64,000 nt of DNA from Paguma larvata (Eukaryota; Chordata; Mammalia; Carnivora; Viverridae). The stretch spans positions 17,317,370-17,381,369 of the forward strand of contig CM057843.1 in assembly GCA_030068075.1 (NCBI GenBank). The letters are read 5' to 3'. Position numbers and translations under genes: made by a program. The stretch's first letter is position 1. Every line of letters starts with the position of its first letter. The notes beneath the pieces are model-generated. The model was not told the origin of the DNA. It did no database searches and saw nothing but the letters and a program-made list of their open reading frames with translations. Positions 41,942-52,004 of the stretch are shown here, one piece after another.

Positions 41942-42260
41942 TCCGGCCCCCAGAAATTAAAGTTTGTTGTCTGATTGCCCAGGGAGTGCAGAGCCCCTGC
42001 AGACGCCAGAGTCTGTATTTGTGGATATTTGAGAGCAAATAGCAGTGATCTCTTCCAACCCTTCTATCACGTGCATCTGGAAGTGACCCTGGGAGTAGAT
42101 AGAGGAGCCCTGATTCTGGCTCTTTCCCCCTAGTCCCCCACCCCACCATGGCCCTGCTGCTCATTCAGTTGACAGCAACAATGTCCTAAGGGACCCAAGC
42201 CTGTCCACATCCAAGAACCCTGTCCATTCCAAGGGGAGTGCTGAAAGGTTGGTCACCCTC
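41942..42260. other. Unique DNA
   Basis: No recognised repeat or coding signal. Confidence 0.4.
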
Positions 42261-42261
42261 T

Positions 42262-42509
42262 AGCATTGGGCTCAAAACTTGGCCTCACTGCTTACTGATT
42301 ATATGACCTTAAGAAATTTCTCAGCCTCTGTAAATATCAGTTGCCCCAGCTAAAACAGGTGGATGTGGGGGGGGAGGGGGGAGAGCACCTGGGTGGCTCA
42401 GCGGGTTAAGCATCCAACTCTTGATTTCAGCACAAGTCATGATCTCACAGTTTGTGAGTTAAGGCCCTGCATTGGGCTCTGCGCTGGTGGTGCAGAGCTT
42501 GCTTGGGAT

Positions 42510-42545
<36 letters not shown>

Positions 42546-42715
42546 GCCCCTCCCCCACTTGCTCTCTCTTTCAAAATAAAGAAACTTAAATAAATAAAAC
42601 GTGGGTAGGAAAATCCTCGCCCTCGTGGAGCCGTGAAAATCAGTTGCATGACACACTACCTGGTCTACAGTAGCGCTCCGTAAAGTAAGCTCCTATCTGT
42701 CTGGCTATTACAGAT
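42262..42715 (+). mobile_element. MIR, split by a SINE
   Basis: TTGGCCTCACTGCTTACTGA, ATGACCTTAAGAAATTTCTC and CTCAGCCTCTGTAAATATC left of the SINE; CGTGAAAATCAGTTGCATG and CTGGTCTACAGTAGCGCTCC right of it. Confidence 0.75.
42381..42598 (+). mobile_element. CAN-SINE, older subfamily
   Basis: Plus-strand copy with GGTGGTGCAGAGCTTGCTTGGG body and a long TC run (42511-42545). Confidence 0.9.
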
Positions 42716-43208
42716 GCCTGGGAGGACTAGCCCCAGGAATACGGCCCGTCTTCCAGAATAGGAAGATCTCTGTTCCTCGAACCCCCAAGTCGATTGCATC
42801 AAAGACTGATAAACCACCCATGAGAGAGGAACTAGAGTTTGGCCAAAGATGAAGAAGGAAATGGTTGCGAAGTTTGTTCTCGGGTTCCCGTGGAGATGGA
42901 TGGATTGGCCTGAGATCAAGGGATGGAAATGGGACCCAGGGCTCTCCGCGGCGTGTGTGATGTGCAGTGACTGCCCCGTAGTAGGGTGCCCATGGACTGT
43001 GCCAGCTCTCACTGGGCTCTCGCAGTGAGCTTCTGCTTCATCTCTTGGCCTTTTCTTGGTGCCCCCCAAAATAAGCCTTCTCCCCGAAGAATCTGGCTCC
43101 TGACTGTGCCATCCCGTGGCCACAGGTGGTAAGTAGAGTCTAATAATTCGGCCAAAACGTATGTGTTCCAGAAGGGAGGTGAATACCAAGAATGCAAGAT
43201 CCTGACCC
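42716..43208. other. Unique DNA
   Basis: A 174-residue minus-strand frame (42665-43189) covers this segment but starts in MIR and shows no domain. No splice or promoter signal confirmed. Confidence 0.4.
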
Positions 43209-43535
43209 CTGTGTGCCTGGTCTATTTCTCAGGGTTGTGTTTGCAGCATGCAACCTTGGGGGATGAGGTACCACGTCCCCTTAGCCAGGGAGCAGGCCTG
43301 CTTACCACTAGCAAAACACTCAGTCCCCGAGCTCAGGATTCCTCTTCTTTAATGCAACCCACTGTTTGCGAAGGCATCCCTCTAGCTGATCCACACCCCC
43401 CCGCCCCGATGAGACATGAGTGTCCCGGGGAACTGCCAGCAGCTTGGAGCTCCTGCAGCCTGCGGGGCCAAACTAAAGGCTTTTGTCTCTGACCCAGACC
43501 CATCTGTCTCAGACTCAAGTCTTCTGCCAACATCC
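43209..43535 (+). mobile_element. Possible LTR
   Basis: The stretch ends CCAAACTAAAGGCTTTTG, TCTCTGACCCAGACCC, then CTTCTGCCAACA, which resembles an R-U5 end terminating in CA. Start and family uncertain. Confidence 0.3.
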
Positions 43536-44544
43536 GGGAAATAGTATAATGGGTTCACTTAATAGCTTACGAGTAGGATAAACTCCCAGAACCTTTATAG
43601 TTCTTGGCACGTAAACATCGCCTCTTCAACAAAATTTAGCGTCTTGTCGTGTTCTGTCTTGGGTGGTATGCTAACTGTGGGATGCTGTACTAGACAGGAC
43701 CACCAGGGTGCCTCTCCCACACGAAGCTGTCCCGTGAGCTAGGCCAGGTGAACTATCCCCACACTCAGTGACAGCTATTTGGACCTGGAGCTGGCCGTTG
43801 GAACTGAATGCAGCCAACTCATGAGCTGGCCGGCAGTCTGGGTTGCAGATGGACGCAGAACTAGGAGCCGGGCCCCGTTCACTGCATCAGGAGACAGGCA
43901 GTGAGCGGTGCTAGCTGAGCTGAGATATAATTGTAGTCAATGGCTGAAGCCGTAAGAAGGCAGCCCCTAGGAGTGAACAAAACCTCTGCAGTAGATAATG
44001 GATACGAAGAATCAAGGGGGTAGGAATAAACCAGTGAGCAATTAGGAACTAGCAGACATGTGCTCGCTGAGTTTTGATTCGTGGTGGAATACCGAGCAAA
44101 GACTCGCCTGGCTCTAGCTGAGGATGTCTACTGAGGCATCTTAGACCCCAAACCACCTGCTACTTACTGCTCTTCTGGAAGCCTCCTTGGCTGGGGTCCC
44201 ATGCCTGGGACCACTTTCAATAAGCCCCCACTACTTGAGGTAGATGAGTTCCCCAGTAGAACAACCATGTGCACGCCCATCCTTTGCCTGGTCATTGTGC
44301 GCACAGCGGAGGCCTGGGTTGAGGAAAACTTGGCTGACACATTTAGGGGTGCTCCCTGGGGATTAGCGCGTCTTCCAGCTGACACTTGCCTGCATGCCTG
44401 TCCTGGGGCTCCATTGACAGGGGTTCCCCAAGGAACTAGCACACCCTGTAAGCCTTTGGCCTTTTTTATTGGTGGTAAACCCTGGACAACTCTTAGATGC
44501 AAAGTAATATGGCACCCATTAGAAGTGAAAAAAACATAACATGT
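43536..44544. other. Unique DNA
   Basis: 1 kb without recognised repeat. Two 112-residue frames on opposite strands (44164-44502, 44201-44539) overlap almost entirely, a typical chance pattern. Confidence 0.45.
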
Positions 44545-44559
44545 CTTTGTGAAAACTGG

Positions 44560-44779
44560 TTTTCTAAAAATTTTTTAAGTTTATTTATTGATTTATTTAG
44601 AGACAGAGAGAGCAAGCGAGCAGGGGAAGGGCAGAGAGAGAGGGAGAGAGAATCCCAAGCAGGCTCCGCACTGCCATCCCAGAGACAGATGTGGGGCTCC
44701 AACTCACGAATCATGAGACTATGACCCAAGGCAAAACCAAGAGCTGGACGCTTGACCAGCTGAACCACCCCGGTGCCCC
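44560..44779 (-). mobile_element. CAN-SINE
   Basis: Minus-strand copy with TSD TTTGTGAAAACTGG / TTTGTGAAAGCTG (44546; 44780). Confidence 0.92.
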
Positions 44780-44939
44780 TTTGTGAAAGCTGTTGTAAGC
44801 CAGTGTTAGAATAGAAATGTGTAAATCCTTTAATTATAATTCTAAGGCCTCTCAATACTGGTTTCCCAAGTTAACCTAAGTTTGTGTGTGTGCGTGTGCA
44901 ATTCTATGAGTAAGTAAAGATCTGTGTAAGCAGTGCTAC

Positions 44940-45480
44940 GGGAATGGTTGTGTCCGCTCACAAAACTCCTTCATGCTGCCCTTCTTGGCCAGTTAGGCCC
45001 TCACCTCAACCCTACCCATTGGGAACCACTGGTCTTTCATCATGTACTTTTGGCTTTTTTTTAATATCATGTAAATAGAATTCGATAGCATGTCACTTTT
45101 GAGACTGGCATCTTTCACTCACCATGAGGCCTTTTATTTATTTATTTTTAATGGCTATTTATTTTGAGAAAGACAAAGAGCAAGTAGGAGAGGGACAGAG
45201 AGAGAGGGAGAGAGAGAATCCCAAGCAGGCTCCCCGTTGTCAGCACAGAGCCCGAGGTGGGGCTCCATTCCACGAGTTGTGAGATCATGACCTGAGCAGA
45301 AATCAAGAGTCAGATGCTCAACTGACGGAGCCACCCAGGCGCCCCATCATGAGGCCTTTCAAATCCATGCATGCCATTGGGCACAGGGACAGTTTGTTCC
45401 TTTTATTGGTGGGTAGTATTATTGGCAAATGTTCCGCAGTTTGTTAATCCATCTATCTTGCAAAGACAACCTTCCAGGTG
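44940..45480 (-). mobile_element. L1 3' region, split by a SINE
   Basis: Antisense L1: CTCACCTCAACCCTACCC, GGGAACCACTGGTC, ATATCATGTAAATAGAATTC, GGCATCTTTCACTCACC; right of SINE, TTGTTCCTTTTATTGGTGGG and GTTTGTTAATCCATC. Confidence 0.75.
45135..45345 (-). mobile_element. CAN-SINE, complete
   Basis: Minus-strand copy in L1 with perfect TSD CATGAGGCCTTT at 45123-45134 and 45348-45359. Confidence 0.93.
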
Positions 45481-46734
45481 ACCCTTGTTTTCTGCCATCC
45501 TCCCTCTCTGATCAACTCAAGGAAAGATAGCCTCGGGGGGTCTGATTTTCGGGGCCACGATGCCTCCTCCGTAGAGTTTTCTCTGTGGTGTTTCTTTCCC
45601 CAGACACTGCTATTTCCATAGTGAGGGACCATATACCATACATACTATTACACTTCATGACTGTTTCTTCTTGATTCCTGTATACATGAACCCTATGATG
45701 GCTTCTCCTATTTCCATGCTACTTCTCACCTTGCATATTTAAGAAAAAAAAAAAAAGGATAGTATTGACCCAAATATTAGCAGCATATAACACATGGGTT
45801 CGGAGCCATGACAATATTAACTGATATTTCTTTTTTCACTTTCTCTTCTCCCTCTTTCTCAAGCTTCTGTCCTACATTTAGCCTCATACATGACAAACCA
45901 CATCAGCACGATCCAGTCCAAACCACACGTCACTCCAGGGGAAATTAATAACAGCCCGAAGAAAACTAATAGCAGGGCTGAGCAAACAGCTGAGTTTAAA
46001 AATAAGTTTTAGGTCTTTCCAATTGAGAAAGTCAGTAAACCATCAGGTGAAATCAAACCCACGAGGAATCGGCGAGGAATCAGAGCAAATGATTCTGTGA
46101 TCATTTTCTAGAAATGGGAACAAATGTTCCGGGTCAATCACAGTCCAACTCCGTCCATCATGCAGGTAGCATCTGTTGAATATGAAATTCCCTTCCAATC
46201 ACCAAAGAGCACAGTCAGCATTTCAGGGCTAATGCCATCCCAGGTTGAGATTTCCATTATTTTCCGGACACTTCGACCCTTATTAGCTGAGCCATTGGCA
46301 AGGGGTGCAGTGCGCTGTTATCGCAACGTCTCCAAAGCCATAAATTTCTCCACGAAGCCCATCCACTCCAACAAATGAGTTGTCAGGAGGCTTGACGGAC
46401 TGTGGCGCCAAGTCAAACTTTAATGGACAGACGCATAATTACAAAACAAAACAAAAACAGTGATACGCTTTAAACACACCCACATAGTGACAAGGACCGA
46501 GCAAAATTCTTCTTCCAAACCCATACCAGCTCCCCAGCATTTTCATAAGGGTTGAATACTTGGGTTTAGTATCTGACTTCTCCTTGTCAGGGATCTAGCT
46601 CCTGGAGAAGTGAGTCTGTGTTTTACAAAGTCTCCTTCCCGCCCTCCCCCCAACCCCAGAAAACACCACTTATTTTCAGTCCCATCGTGACAAGGTGGCA
46701 GAGTAGAGTAATACTCCATTCAAAAGCAATTATT
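45481..46734. other. Unique DNA, candidate conserved non-coding block
   Basis: 1.25 kb with no recognised transposon. 45880-46440 has even composition and TF-like words (AATTAATAACAGC, CAGCTGAG, CAAATGATTCTGTGATC) and few CpGs. An 84-residue frame (46124-46378) has no recognisable domain. Confidence 0.4.
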
Positions 46735-46975
46735 GAGAAGTAGCCTCTGGAGACAAACTACCTGAGTTCAAATCCTGGCTCTGCCACTAACTAGCTGTGT
46801 AAACGTGGACAAGTTACTTAATCTCTCTGGGCCTCAGTTTCCTCAGCCCTACAATAAAGATAATTCTGTTTGCCTCATAGGTTTGTGGTGAGGAAAGCGA
46901 GTTACTTGTGTAAGCCACATAGCTCGGTACAAGGCACACGAGACAGGTCCAGTAAATATTAGCTATATATCGCCC
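46735..46975 (+). mobile_element. MIR, well preserved
   Basis: TGAGTTCAAATCCTGGCTCTGCC, CTAACTAGCTGTGTAAACG, CTCTCTGGGCCTCAGTTTCC and CCTCATAGGTTTGTGGTGAGG. Nearly full length. Confidence 0.9.
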
Positions 46976-48017
46976 AGAACATTCCTTCTTGGTCTTACCA
47001 TCTTGCGCCCAGGTACAGCCATGTCTCAAGAGACCACAAAGAACCATGTCCCACTTAAAGAAAGTGTCTCATTGATTTCCCCCACCCCCCAGTAAGAACC
47101 CCCGATGCACAGAAGGAAAAGAACACTGCAGGTGAACGGATAGCCTACTAGGTTTGATGATGTTGGCTTTCCCCAAGGATGGCTTCGGAACCGCCATGGC
47201 TGGTTTCCGGTCCTGGCCCCCTGTGGAAACGTTCTTCGTCCCACTGGCCAGATACCAGTGTGCCACAACTCCACTTAACCTGACCTTATGCACACTCTAT
47301 TTTTTAATTAACCTTGGATCGGCAAAGCAATATCTGGTCTCCAAATACAGTCATATTTTATGCAAGCGGTGACAAGCTAATTAAGTTAATTATTATAACA
47401 CCTATCTGTATAATGAAACTAAGGTTGGATGGTTCCAGCTGCTTCTCCTTAAAGTGCATCCCGGCGATGATTAAAAAATAATTAATATTTCACCAAAGAC
47501 AGGAACAAGAAGTTAATTAAAAGACGGAGGCACAGTCTTAATGAAACATACCCAATTGTGTTCACCCTGCACTCAGCAGCCAAATCCCTCCTCAGAAGTA
47601 GACGAACACTGGTGAACATCAGGCTCTTACTTGAGAGTGTGTAGAGATTGTTAACATCTCCCGCTTGCCCCATCCAGGAAGCATTCTAGAAATTTCTCTT
47701 TGCCTTTTAAAGACATAAAGGCAGCTCTTGTATTTATCTGGGCAAAGCGGGTTGGCTGAAATGAACTCTAGATCTGAACCAGTAATACGACATTTGGCGG
47801 GGGAGCTGCTTCATCAAAAGTGTCACTTCTCCGACAGTATCACAGACACCCCCAAGGGCTCTCACCTCCACGGGAAAGCTCTCACTCGCGCCATTTTTAT
47901 CTAGCTGGTTGTCCTGCCTTAAAAGGAGGAGGGCTGAATTAAATGTCATGGTTAAACTCTGACTCCAGCTCCTGGTAATGCTGTCCTTCATGGATCTAAG
48001 CTGTTACGTGAGAGAGT
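46976..48017. other. Unique DNA with homeodomain-type motif cluster
   Basis: 1 kb of repeat-free DNA. Five TAATTA cores (47305, 47378, 47387, 47479, 47514) lie within about 215 bp. Looks like enhancer-type sequence; conservation untested. Confidence 0.45.
47297..47522. promoter_or_regulatory. TAATTA cluster, candidate enhancer
   Basis: Five TAATTA homeodomain cores plus TGATTAAAAAATAATTAATA and a TTAATTAA palindrome are packed in ~220 bp of repeat-free sequence. The function is inferred from motif density only. Confidence 0.35.
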
Positions 48018-48066
48018 TTTTGTAAGGTTACGATGAGGTAGAACAGGCGTTATTACACCTATTTTA

Positions 48067-48275
48067 GGGGTGCCTGGGTGGCTCAGTCGATTAAGTGTCT
48101 GACTTCGGCTCAGGTCATGATCTCGCCATTTTGTGAGTTGGAGCCACGAGTCAGGCTCTGTGCTCACAGCTCAGAGCCTGGAGCCTGCTTCAGATTCTGT
48201 GTCTCCCTCTCTCTCTGCCCCTTCCCTGCTCACACTCTGTCTCTCTCTCAAAAATAAATAAACATTAATTTTATT
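48067..48275 (+). mobile_element. CAN-SINE, 5' unit of composite
   Basis: Plus-strand complete copy. ACCTATTTTA (48057-48066) precedes it, and the matching ACCCATTTTATA is not at its 3' end but at 48679, beyond a second SINE. Confidence 0.92.
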
Positions 48276-48450
48276 TTTAAATCCCAACATATATTTTCCA
48301 CTTAGGATAGCAATCAAAAGATAACAAAAAAATTCTTATCTATCACATTGCATATATGAGAATTTGATTGATTTTATGTCAAAATAAGTACTTTTCTGTC
48401 TTCCGTGGAATTTTGGCTATAGCAAAATTATATTAAAATATCTTTGTGTT
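48276..48450. other. DNA carried between two SINEs
   Basis: About 175 bp of AT-rich non-repetitive sequence lying inside the MIR gap between the two SINEs. It is not MIR. Confidence 0.6.
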
Positions 48451-48678
48451 GGGACGCCTGGGTGGCTCAGTCGGTTAAGCATCTGACTTCGGCTCAGATC
48501 ATGATCTCTTAGTTCGTGGATTCAAGCTCGAGTCGGGCTCTGTGCTAACAGCTCAGAGCCTGGAGCCTGCTTCAGATTCTGTGTCTCCCTCTCTCTCTGC
48601 CCCTACCCCTGCTCGCGCTTCGTCTCTCTCTCTCTCTCTCTCAAAACTAAATACACATTAAAACAAAAACAAAACACA
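48451..48678 (+). mobile_element. CAN-SINE, 3' unit of composite
   Basis: Plus-strand complete copy with an ACACATTAAAACAAAAACAAAA tail. I see no TSD of its own. Confidence 0.92.
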
Positions 48679-48760
48679 ACCCATTTTATAGACGAGAAAT
48701 CTACTCCTACAAACTTCCAGCACGTGGTTGAGGTGACAGTTTCCTCTGAACCGCCAAGTT

Positions 48761-49645
48761 CACACTGTACTCCAGGTATGCCGATTCCTCATCCAGGGCC
48801 CAACCATCCGTGCCGAGAGCAGCGTACCCACTAACAAAGCCCCAGGTTCTTTTTCTAGAAGGGAATGCCTCTGTAGATCTGGTCACGAGATTTGCCAGCC
48901 ACCCCTGTGGATAAAGCCTCAGACTTGGGGGAGGGGGACGGGGGAGGGGGAGGAAAGAGGTGGAGTCTGTCTGTCCTGCTTGGCTTAGTTTTGTTTTCCT
49001 CTTGCGGGATGCTCCCAGCCAAAGGGGAAGGAACTCGAAGGAAGGGCCGCGTCCCTGAGAAGCAACTTAATGCAGTCAATCCAGATGGGTCTTCACTCCA
49101 GGAACAGACCCTGTGGTGCCCATCATTAACACCTCATTTGCAGCCAGCTCTGCTGGTCTTCCTCTCGGGAAGCAATTACGCACACAGGCACCCCTGCCTC
49201 GCCTGGAAATTGTATCCTGGCTCTGGGTGGCCGGGGCACTAAGCGAAACCTGGCGGGAGGGGGTCCCTTTCTCATTTATTTGGAACTGGGGATTTCAGAG
49301 CTGGCGTGTCACGTGAAAGCGAAGACATTTTTGAAAGGTCTTTGGTGCCTGAAGAGGGATGGGTGAGAAGGGACGGGGCAGGGGTGGGGGGAAGGCTGTT
49401 CAGTGGGGGAAACCCAGAGATCTAACCAGGAAGTCTATAAATGCGGGCTGAGCCATGCCATTGTGTGGAGGGTTGGAATGCAAAAAGCATGGCGTCCTTA
49501 AAGGGTTCTCTGCTGCGTGTCTCCTAGGGCCACTTTCCTAGAGAGTCCCTGTTATAAAGGGACCATGAACTCCAAGGAGTAGCCGCCAGGCTGCCTTAGG
49601 TGCTGAGAAATCACACCCACGTGTCCTGGGGAAGGAAGAGTGCAT
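48761..49645. other. Unique DNA, G4 motif and GC-rich stretches
   Basis: Includes the G-quadruplex motif at 48927-48950, an evenly composed possible conserved piece (49050-49200) and a TCTATAAATGC string at 49434-49444. No gene recognised. Confidence 0.45.
48927..48950 (+). promoter_or_regulatory. G-quadruplex motif
   Basis: Four runs of five G separated by loops A, AC and A. An almost ideal short-loop parallel quadruplex sequence on the plus strand. Confidence 0.75.
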
Positions 49646-49661
49646 AGAAAAGAATCTCACA

Positions 49662-49872
49662 GGGCGCCTGGGTGGCTCAGTTAAGTGTCCGACTTCGGCT
49701 CAGGTCATGATCTCAGGGCTCGTGAGCTCGACTCCACGTCGGGCTCCGCTCAGAGCCTGGAGCTTGCTTCGGATTCTGTGTCTCTGTCTTTCTCTCTCTC
49801 TCTGCCCCTCCCTCACTTGTGCCTCTCTCAAAAATAAATAATAAACATTAAAAAAAAGAAGAAAGAAAGAAA
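49662..49872 (+). mobile_element. CAN-SINE, shortened head
   Basis: Plus-strand copy with GGTGGCTCAGTTAAG (CGGT lost) and a GAAA-rich tail. Perfect TSD AGAAAAGAATCTC at 49646-49658 and 49873-49885. Confidence 0.93.
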
Positions 49873-50044
49873 AGAAAAGAATCTCGTGTTTGTTTGGAGT
49901 CCAGACTGGGCGGGCATCTCCTCGTTGGCTTCCCCACGTGGTGACTTGCCAGTGGTCACAGCCAAGAACGTGGAACTTCTCACTTCTTGTTTAGAAAAAC
50001 TACCTCGCAGCTGCTGTCTCCTCCGAGCTGCCTACAAATGGAAC

Positions 50045-50160
50045 AAACGGCTATTATCACCATCCCCATTATACAGATGAAGGAACCGAGGCCCCGGGAA
50101 GGGAAGTGGCTTATGGCTAATGCTACATGGATCCTGGTTCGAGCATCTCTGGAGCCCTAA
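50045..50160 (-). mobile_element. MIR
   Basis: Reversed MIR: TATTATCACCATCCCC, ATTATACAGATGAAGGAACC, GAGGCCCCGGG and GATCCTGGTTCGAGC. Confidence 0.75.
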
Positions 50161-50558
50161 CCTGCGGCCCCTCCTCTCCCTTCAGCCACTAAGCCCTTCT
50201 CCCCAAGTCCCCAGAACGCTGCACCTTCAGAGGCAGAATTCAAGACATTTAGATGCTTCTGGAACCAACACTACTGTGTAGATTTACTGTGTAGATTCGT
50301 GGAACCAAGCCCTGCGTTGGAGGCTAAGATAACTGGACCCATCAGGAGGGAAATGAAGGGGACTGGACAATACATTTTTGCTTCCCTAAGAGAAGCACTG
50401 CCTTCCTTTGTAAAGGAAGCCCTCTCTTTCCCCCCCCCCCAAGCTGCTCCGTTTGTCACCTCTCCCCTTTCCGACATTTTAGACTTTCCCAGCCTGAGGT
50501 ACATGGAAGGGTCTCGATGGTAAGAGCCAATTCGATAAGCAGGAGGGGCTTGGGGGAA
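50161..50558. other. Unique DNA
   Basis: Contains a perfect 13-bp tandem duplication TACTGTGTAGATT (50272-50297) and a C11 run (50430-50440). Confidence 0.5.
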
Positions 50559-50559
50559 G

Positions 50560-50790
50560 AGCTCAGGTTCTGGGGTCAGACCCCTGGGATTCAGATCCCA
50601 GCTTCTCCCCACAGTACAGGGAATTTAGAGCAAGCTACCTCACCTCTCTGGTCCTCGGCGTCCTCATGTGTCAAAGGCACGCGGTAATGGTACCTGCCTC
50701 CAAGGGTCACCGTGAACAGGACCCCGTGCAGACAGAAGGGATTAGCACCTCGGCTGGCACAGCGAGAGCTCGGCATTGACGATTACTATT
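50560..50790 (+). mobile_element. MIR, near full length
   Basis: GGTTCTGGGGTCAGACCCC, GGGATTCAGATCCCAGC, CACCTCTCTGGTCC, GGTACCTGCCTCCAAGGG and CGAGAGCTCGGCATTGACG. Confidence 0.8.
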
Positions 50791-50806
50791 AAATCTCCCC
50801 AGCAGC

Positions 50807-51027
50807 ATTTATTTTTCGTCATGTTTGTTTATTTATTTTTGGGAGAGAGAAGAAGTGGGGGAGGGGCAGAGAGAGAGACAGAGGGAGACACAGAATCCGA
50901 AGCAGGCTCCAGGCTCCGAGCCGTCAGCACAGAGCCCGACGTGGGGCTTGAACTCACAAACCATGAGATCATGACCTGAGCCGAGCCGAGATCGGATGCT
51001 TAACCGACTGAGCCTCCCAGGCACCCC
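50807..51027 (-). mobile_element. CAN-SINE, complete
   Basis: Minus-strand copy with TSD CTCCCCAGCAGC (50795-50806) and CTCCCTAGCAGC (51028-51039). A duplicated CGAGC in the head (GAGCCGAGCCGAG). Confidence 0.93.
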
Positions 51028-51049
51028 CTCCCTAGCAGCGGTTTTGTAC

Positions 51050-51125
51050 AGCACCTCACCCCCAGAGGGGTAAGTCCTGCCTTCGGGGAGCTTACAGTCT
51101 CGTGGCTAAAAGAACGTACATCACA
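51050..51125 (-). mobile_element. L2-type fragment
   Basis: CCTGCCTTCGGGGAGCTTACAGTCTCGTGG is a typical reversed L2-type segment, located by position and its GGAGCTTACAGTCT core. Confidence 0.5.
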
Positions 51126-51147
51126 GGACACAGAGTGTGGGAGAGGA

Positions 51148-51358
51148 GAGTGGTTCTCAGATGCGTTCAGGTGCTAGAAGGCCCCGAAGGGTGTGTTAAA
51201 ACACACGACTTTTCCTGCGTTTCTGTTTCGTTTCAGAAGCTGGACCCACCCCCCTGGAGTGTCTGGTTTAGAAGTTCCAGAATGGGCCGGAGAACTTAGA
51301 TTGCCAACAAGTGTCCAGCCGCTGCTGCTCTGGGGACCCCTGCTTTGAGAACCACGGG
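51148..51358. mobile_element. MER5A-like MITE
   Basis: AGTGGTTCTCAGATGCG start region, GTGTGTTAAAACACACGAC middle, and CTGGGGACCCCTGCTTTGAG with GAACCACGG end. Confidence 0.75.
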
Positions 51359-51780
51359 TATGGCAGAAAGAACAGTGTCCGGGAGCCCCAAACCCCAGGC
51401 TGCCCCTTCGTAGATGCGTGTGTAGTAAGGCACCCAGGCTCGTGTTTCTTCTTTGGGGAACGTGGTGGAGGCATGCCCGGAAGGAGGGTGCGTAACGGAG
51501 CAGTCCGCTTACAGGAAAGACAGACCTCGCTGTCGGGCTATACCGCTGGCCTCGGCCAACCGGGCACGATGTGGCAGACGCTGTAAGGAGACACTGGTCC
51601 CAGCTGGGAGGGAAGCCTCAAGGACAAGGTGAAATCTGGGCAGCGTCCTAAATGGTTGAAAGTCATGGCGATGAGACCATAAATGCTTTGAGCCCTTGAG
51701 TAACAAACCCTGGGATATTGAATAAGGGTGAGATTAGATTGGTTTTGACCTTTCTGGACCTTGAGATAAAGAGTCATCAC
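51359..51780. other. Unique DNA
   Basis: No recognised repeat. Small overlapping frames. Confidence 0.4.
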
Positions 51781-51782
51781 GG

Positions 51783-51990
51783 TGGCGCCTGGGTGGCTCA
51801 GTGGGTTAAGTGTCTCACTGTTGATATCGGCCAGGTCATGGTATCATGATGGTGAGGTTGAGCTCTGCATAGGGCTCTGCGCTGAGCCTGCTTAAGATTT
51901 TCTCTCTCTTTCCCTCCCTCCCTCTTTCTGCCCCTCCACTGCTCTCTCTCCCTCTCAAAATAAATAAAAACTAATAATAATAAAACAAAA
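51783..51990 (+). mobile_element. CAN-SINE, older subfamily
   Basis: Plus-strand copy with CTCACTGTTGATATCGGCCAG and a short middle block. AGAGTCATCACGG / AGAGTGATGGCGG flanks are a diverged TSD. Confidence 0.88.
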
Positions 51991-52004
51991 CAGAGTGATG
52001 GCGG

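Larger units (their letters stand above)
48018..48760 (-). mobile_element. MIR, split by a composite SINE insertion
   Basis: Left part GTTACGATGAGGTAG...TATTACACCTATTTTA; right part CCCATTTTATAGACGAGAAATC onward. The two parts are adjacent in MIR, so everything between 48067 and 48678 is one insertion or insertion cluster. Confidence 0.65.

Noticed and set aside
49434..49444. TATA-box promoter (TCTATAAATGC)
   Set aside because: An isolated motif with no initiator, CpG support or downstream gene.
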